A stretch of DNA of 64,000 bases from Frankiaceae bacterium. GTDB lineage: Bacteria > Actinomycetota > Actinomycetes > Mycobacteriales > SCTD01. Numbering within the stretch: the stretch's first letter is position 1; each line of letters opens with the position of its first letter. The translations under genes were made by a program, and so were the position numbers. Below, in pieces: positions 60,480 to 64,000 of this stretch. The notes under the pieces are model-generated. The model ran no database searches, had not been told where the DNA came from, and was given only the letters and a program-made list of their open reading frames with translations. The stretch covers positions 62,001 to 126,000 of the forward strand of contig JAENVS010000005.1 of NCBI GenBank assembly GCA_016650445.1, in the 5' to 3' direction.

Positions 60480-61711
60480 CGCTCCCCCTCGGCTGCCGTG
60501 TCGGTGCCGACGAGCTGCATGGCCGCTCCTTCTGCCGGGTGAAGAGTCATGGCCAGGCTGGCCCAGCCGCTGATGATGTTGTTCAGGTTTGGAGTCGCCT
60601 CGTGCAGCTCCCATCGTTCGACGCGGGAGATGAGGGCTTCGAGCAGTGCGTGCGCCTCCATGCGCGCAAGACCTTGGCCGGCGCAGCCGTGAGGTCCGAA
60701 ACCGAATCCGAGATGCTCGCCGGCGTTCGGCCGGCGCACGTCGAAGGCGTCGGGGTCCGGGAACTGTGTCTCGTCGCGATTGGCGGCGGCGTAGTGCAGC
60801 ATCAGGCGAGCCCCCTCCGGCACGCTGATCCCATCGATGATGACGTCACGCGTCGTGACCCGGCTGAAGGTCCGGATCGGGGAGCTCAGCCGGACGACCT
60901 CATTGAACGCGTTTGGTACCAGGCTCGGATCGGCTCGCAGGGCCTGCCACTGGTCGGGGTGTTGCGAGAACAGCCAGAACGCAGCGCCGAGCGCACTGAT
61001 CGTCGTATCGAGCGACGGGGCGAGGTAGCCCACGAGCAGGGCGGACGCGCGATCAGGTTCGATCTCGCCGCGGCGAGCGGCTTCGACAACGGCCGCTCCG
61101 ACGCTGTCCGGCAGCATGCGGCCCTCTTCCGCAGTCTGCGCCGCGAAGGCGAACATCTCTTGCGCCTGCGGCGCAGCACATTGGGCACGGGCGTTCATCG
61201 GGCCCAGCAGGTCGAAGGTGGCGCCGGCCCAGGTCAGCAGGTGTTCACGGCCGTCTTCCGGCCAGCCGATGAGGTCCGGCACGATGGTGAGCGGGAGAGC
61301 TCGCGCCAGGTCGGCGACCGCATCGATGTCGCGCTTTCGCACCACGTCGTCCGCGACGCGCAGAGCCTGTTCGTCAACCTGCTCCTGGACCCGCCGTAGC
61401 CGCCGCGGCGTGAGGTCCTGTGCAAACAGCTTGCGGAGCTTGAGATGCAGAGCGCCGTCGGTCATCAGCAGGTTCCGGCCGGCGGCCTTCTCGTTGAACA
61501 ACGGGCTGAGGCCCACACCCTTCCCCGAGCAGAACGTCTCCGCGTCCGCCAGCGCGGTACGGACATCGGCATAGCGCGGCAGCACGTACATCTCGTGCGC
61601 CACGGACCAGACCACCGGCCCGAGCGCCCGCATCGCCCGGTAGTGCCCGGTGCTGTCGATGAGCGATTCGTCGGTGAACAAGTCGTGCGGGTAGGACGGG
61701 GCCTTCGTCAT
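60476..61711 (-). CDS. Cytochrome P450
   Basis: The 411-aa class I bacterial P450 has the I-helix (LVGYLAPSLDTTISALG), the K-helix ExxR (NEVVRLSSPIRTFSR) and the heme loop FGFGPHGCAGQGLARME with the thiolate cysteine. The proton-relay Thr pair is present. It could hydroxylate or O-dealkylate an aromatic substrate before ring cleavage. No ferredoxin gene is adjacent, so electrons must come from elsewhere. Overlaps the transporter gene and the amidohydrolase gene by 4 bp. Confidence 0.93.
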   Translation of the reverse strand: MTKAPSYPHDLFTDESLIDSTGHYRAMRALGPVVWSVAHEMYVLPRYADVRTALADAETFCSGKGVGLSPLFNEKAAGRNLLMTDGALHLKLRKLFAQDLTPRRLRRVQEQVDEQALRVADDVVRKRDIDAVADLARALPLTIVPDLIGWPEDGREHLLTWAGATFDLLGPMNARAQCAAPQAQEMFAFAAQTAEEGRMLPDSVGAAVVEAARRGEIEPDRASALLVGYLAPSLDTTISALGAAFWLFSQHPDQWQALRADPSLVPNAFNEVVRLSSPIRTFSRVTTRDVIIDGISVPEGARLMLHYAAANRDETQFPDPDAFDVRRPNAGEHLGFGFGPHGCAGQGLARMEAHALLEALISRVERWELHEATPNLNNIISGWASLAMTLHPAEGAAMQLVGTDTAAEGER

Positions 61712-64000
61712 GACGCTCCTCTCGCGGTGGTTGCCGCGGCTTGAACCCGCATGCGCTTGGCTGAGCCGTCCGCTGCGGCGCCACTGCGGTTGATGCTGAC
61801 GTCGTCGACCCCGAGGTACGAAGAGATGACAGCCGGGTCGGAGAGCACGCTGTCCGCCGAGCCGGTCGCGAGGACTTCGCCCACATGCATGCAGACCACC
61901 GCGTCCGAGAGCGCGCGGATCATCGGGATGTCGTGCTCGATGATCGCGATCGCTGCTCCCAGTCGCTCGCGGGTCGCTAGGAGAACTGGCACGAGCGCCT
62001 CGGCCTCCTTCTGTGCCAGCCCGCTGGACGGCTCGTCGAGCACGAGCACGCTGGGCCGATGTGCGGTAGCGGCCGCGAGCTCTACGACGCGGCGTGTCCC
62101 CGTGGAGAGCTCGGAGACGAAGCTGTTGGCGTAGCGCTGCAGGTTGAAGCTGTCGACGAGATCCTCAGCGCGTTCGCGAACGCTCGCCTCAGACCGCAAG
62201 GCCGCCGGCAGACCGAGGGTCGCCGCCACCGGTTCCCGTACGTCGATGTGCCGCTCGAGGGCCACGGCGATGGTCTCGAGCACGGTGAGGGACGGCACCA
62301 GCCGGAGGTCCTGGAAGGTTCGGCCCAGCCCCTGGTGGAAGCGCGTGGCCGGAGGTCGGCCGCCTACATCCCGGCCGTGCAGCAGGACCGTTCCTCGATC
62401 GGCTGGGGTGAATCCGCAGATGAGGTCGAACAACGTCGTCTTGCCGGCCCCGTTGGCCCCGATGACACCGAGGATCTGGTGCGCGCGGAGGTCGAGGTCG
62501 ACATCTCGCACGGCGTGCACCCCGCCGTACGACTTGGCCAGTCCGCGCACCTGCAGAACAGTCTCCTCGCCAAGGACTGCCGCTTGGATCGGTGCAGCCG
62601 GCCGCTCGTTCGCGAAGAAGACGGACCGAACCAAGGTCTCGGTCGAGGCGAGCTCAGCCGTGGGGCCGGCGAAGCGGAGCTGTCCCTTCTCAAGGAAGAT
62701 CGCTTTCGGGGCGATCTCGGCGGCGACGTTCATGGACTGCTCAACGAGCACGATCGTGATGCCTTCCTCGTTGAGCTGGCGCACAACGCCGAGCAATTGC
62801 CCGACCACCGAGGGCGCTAGTCCCAGCGACAGCTCGTCGATCATCAGCAGCCGGGGTTTGCACAGCAGTGCTTGCGCGATGGTGAGCATCTGCTGCTCAC
62901 CGCCGGACAGCAGCCCGGCCTTCTGGCTGCGCCGCTCGGCGAGAACGGGGAAGAGCGTGAAGATTCGTTCCGTCGTCGTGCGCAGGAACGCTTCGTCACC
63001 GCGACGGCGCGCGACCCATCCGCCTAGTCGCAGGTTCTCCTCGACGGTCAGCCCGGCGAAGATTCCCCGGCCGCCGGGCACGAGGACGAGCCCGCGTTCG
63101 ACCCGCTGCGGTGGTGTGAGGCCGGCGAGGTCCTCACCGTCGAAGATGACGCGCCCGCCGCGTTCCGGCAGCAGCCCGGCAATGACCTTGAGGATCGTCG
63201 ACTTGCCGGCACCGTTGGTGCCAAGCAGGGCAAACACGTCCCCGTCATCGACGCCTGCTGTTATGCCGAAGAGGATCTGCAGGTGGCCGTAGCCCGCCTC
63301 GACACCTTCAAGCTGGAGCAGCCCGCCGTGCGTTTCGGTCGGCACCGCAGCGACCGACTGCAGCATGCCGTCGTCCTCGCGGTCGAACAGCGCGTTCACG
63401 TTGAGCTTCCTGCGCGCCAGCGCCAGTGTCAGCAGACGGTCCCTGGCCTGGTAACCCAGCGCGGCCAGGCCGCCAGGGGCGAACCGCAAGACGAGCAGCA
63501 GTCCGATGCCGCTCGTGAGCAGCTGCGCCGTCGGGCCTAGGAGGTATTGCGATCCGTAGATGAACAGCGCCCCGAGCACAGCGCCCCAGGCCGACCCCAT
63601 CCCGCCGACGACGACCATCGTGAAGGCCGACAGGCTGAAGACCGGCGCGAACCCGCCGAACGGAATGCCTCGGAGGGCGAGCGCGTAGAGGCCACCCGCG
63701 GTGCCGGCGATCGCGCCGGACAGTGCGAACGCCGAGAGTCGCACCCGCACGGACGAGATGGATGCCGCGGCCGCGAACCGCTCGTTGTCGCGGACGGCGA
63801 TCGTGGCACGCCCGATCCGGCTGCGGCGGAAGTTGCGCAGCATGCCCAGCACACCCAGGGCGACGAGCAGGCACAGGTAGTAGAACGGCCGCGCCTGGCT
63901 CAGGTCGTATCGGCCGAACAGCAGGGGCGGGTCGATGCGCGCCGGTGTCAGGGCAGGGAAGCGCGACGAGTTCAGGATGAAGGTGCTCGCCGGCGCGGCG
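61708..64000 (-). CDS. LivM-LivF-LivG fusion ABC transporter (5' end beyond window)
   Basis: One open frame of more than 760 codons encodes three parts of a branched-chain amino-acid/aromatic-type ABC importer. First comes a LivM-type permease (window edge to about base 63430; GIPFGGFAPVFSLSAFTMVVVGGMGS). Then a LivF-type ATPase (about 63330-62630; Walker A GTNGAGKST, signature LSGGEQQM, Walker B LLMIDE). Then a LivG-type ATPase (about 62570-61790; Walker A GANGAGKTT, Walker B LVLDEPSSG, with a changed signature ELSTGTRRV). The frame is uninterrupted to the window edge, so it is a true fusion as assembled. It probably imports the aromatic substrate of the operon. Confidence 0.93.
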   Translation of the reverse strand, partial: AAPASTFILNSSRFPALTPARIDPPLLFGRYDLSQARPFYYLCLLVALGVLGMLRNFRRSRIGRATIAVRDNERFAAAASISSVRVRLSAFALSGAIAGTAGGLYALALRGIPFGGFAPVFSLSAFTMVVVGGMGSAWGAVLGALFIYGSQYLLGPTAQLLTSGIGLLLVLRFAPGGLAALGYQARDRLLTLALARRKLNVNALFDREDDGMLQSVAAVPTETHGGLLQLEGVEAGYGHLQILFGITAGVDDGDVFALLGTNGAGKSTILKVIAGLLPERGGRVIFDGEDLAGLTPPQRVERGLVLVPGGRGIFAGLTVEENLRLGGWVARRRGDEAFLRTTTERIFTLFPVLAERRSQKAGLLSGGEQQMLTIAQALLCKPRLLMIDELSLGLAPSVVGQLLGVVRQLNEEGITIVLVEQSMNVAAEIAPKAIFLEKGQLRFAGPTAELASTETLVRSVFFANERPAAPIQAAVLGEETVLQVRGLAKSYGGVHAVRDVDLDLRAHQILGVIGANGAGKTTLFDLICGFTPADRGTVLLHGRDVGGRPPATRFHQGLGRTFQDLRLVPSLTVLETIAVALERHIDVREPVAATLGLPAALRSEASVRERAEDLVDSFNLQRYANSFVSELSTGTRRVVELAAATAHRPSVLVLDEPSSGLAQKEAEALVPVLLATRERLGAAIAIIEHDIPMIRALSDAVVCMHVGEVLATGSADSVLSDPAVISSYLGVDDVSINRSGAAADGSAKRMRVQAAATTARGAS

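Overview
This 64 kb window is high-GC chromosomal DNA from an actinobacterium. GTG starts and 4-bp GTGA/ATGA stop-start overlaps are common. Lineage markers include an F420-dependent reductase, a FasR-type regulator next to a complete FAS-II operon with an InhA-like enoyl reductase and an AccD6-like carboxyltransferase, a GAF-ANTAR protein, a DUF3516 DEAD-box helicase, a c-di-AMP leader upstream of an NlpC/P60 gene, and an RNase H/phosphatase - zinc ribbon - Nif3 run that matches Mycobacterium Rv2228c-Rv2230c as I recall it. The family cannot be fixed from the sequence alone. No IS element, CRISPR array or intact tRNA was found.

Layout. 1-7.9 kb: 3' part of nadE, a PQQ-type sugar dehydrogenase lipoprotein, panB, a YdeI/OmdA remnant, MmcQ/YjbR, a BtuF-like metal receptor, NADPH:F420 reductase, a membrane protein of unknown role, and an MFS exporter. 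7.9-19.6 kb: RNB ribonuclease, a STAS-HATPase fusion, thiC behind a TPP riboswitch, an M15 lipoprotein, a DHA2 drug exporter, the helicase, an RsbW-like kinase with a coupled partner, and an M23 peptidase. 19.7-29.2 kb: fasR, divergent from a nine-gene fatty-acid operon (fabD-fabH-acpP-fabF-accD-fabG-hydrolase-desaturase-fabI). The fabD product carries a C-terminal biotinyl-like domain without the acceptor lysine. 29.2-43.4 kb: winged-helix regulator, PaaI thioesterase, a large secreted BNR-type protein, DUF4396, two cell-wall hydrolases (one behind a c-di-AMP riboswitch), rnpB, a LEA-like repeat protein, the RNase H/zinc-ribbon/Nif3 group, a secreted SGNH hydrolase, a GAF-ANTAR/receiver pair and DUF167.

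43.4-50.8 kb: a seven-gene minus-strand operon like the mycobacterial hyc cluster Rv0082-Rv0087. It encodes a membrane-bound complex-I/formate-hydrogenlyase-type module. Its 'hydrogenase' large subunit has lost the NiFe cysteines, and a 60-aa protein is inserted between hycD and hycP. A divergent ArsR gene (Rv0081-like) sits at its 5' end, followed by two regulatory genes. The block is bracketed by short tandem repeats equal to the 3' end of tRNA-Val(UAC).

52.3-64 kb: directly after a 42-nt fragment of tRNA-Val(UAC) (anticodon loop to discriminator base, a typical integration scar) begins a nine-gene minus-strand operon. It encodes an alpha/beta hydrolase, a TetR regulator, an extradiol-type dioxygenase, an FAH hydrolase, an aryl-AMP/CoA ligase, an FAD hydroxylase resembling salicylyl-CoA hydroxylase, an amidohydrolase, a cytochrome P450 and a single polypeptide fusing LivM, LivF and LivG. 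I read this as an acquired island for uptake and CoA-dependent breakdown of an aromatic compound. It runs past the right edge of the window.
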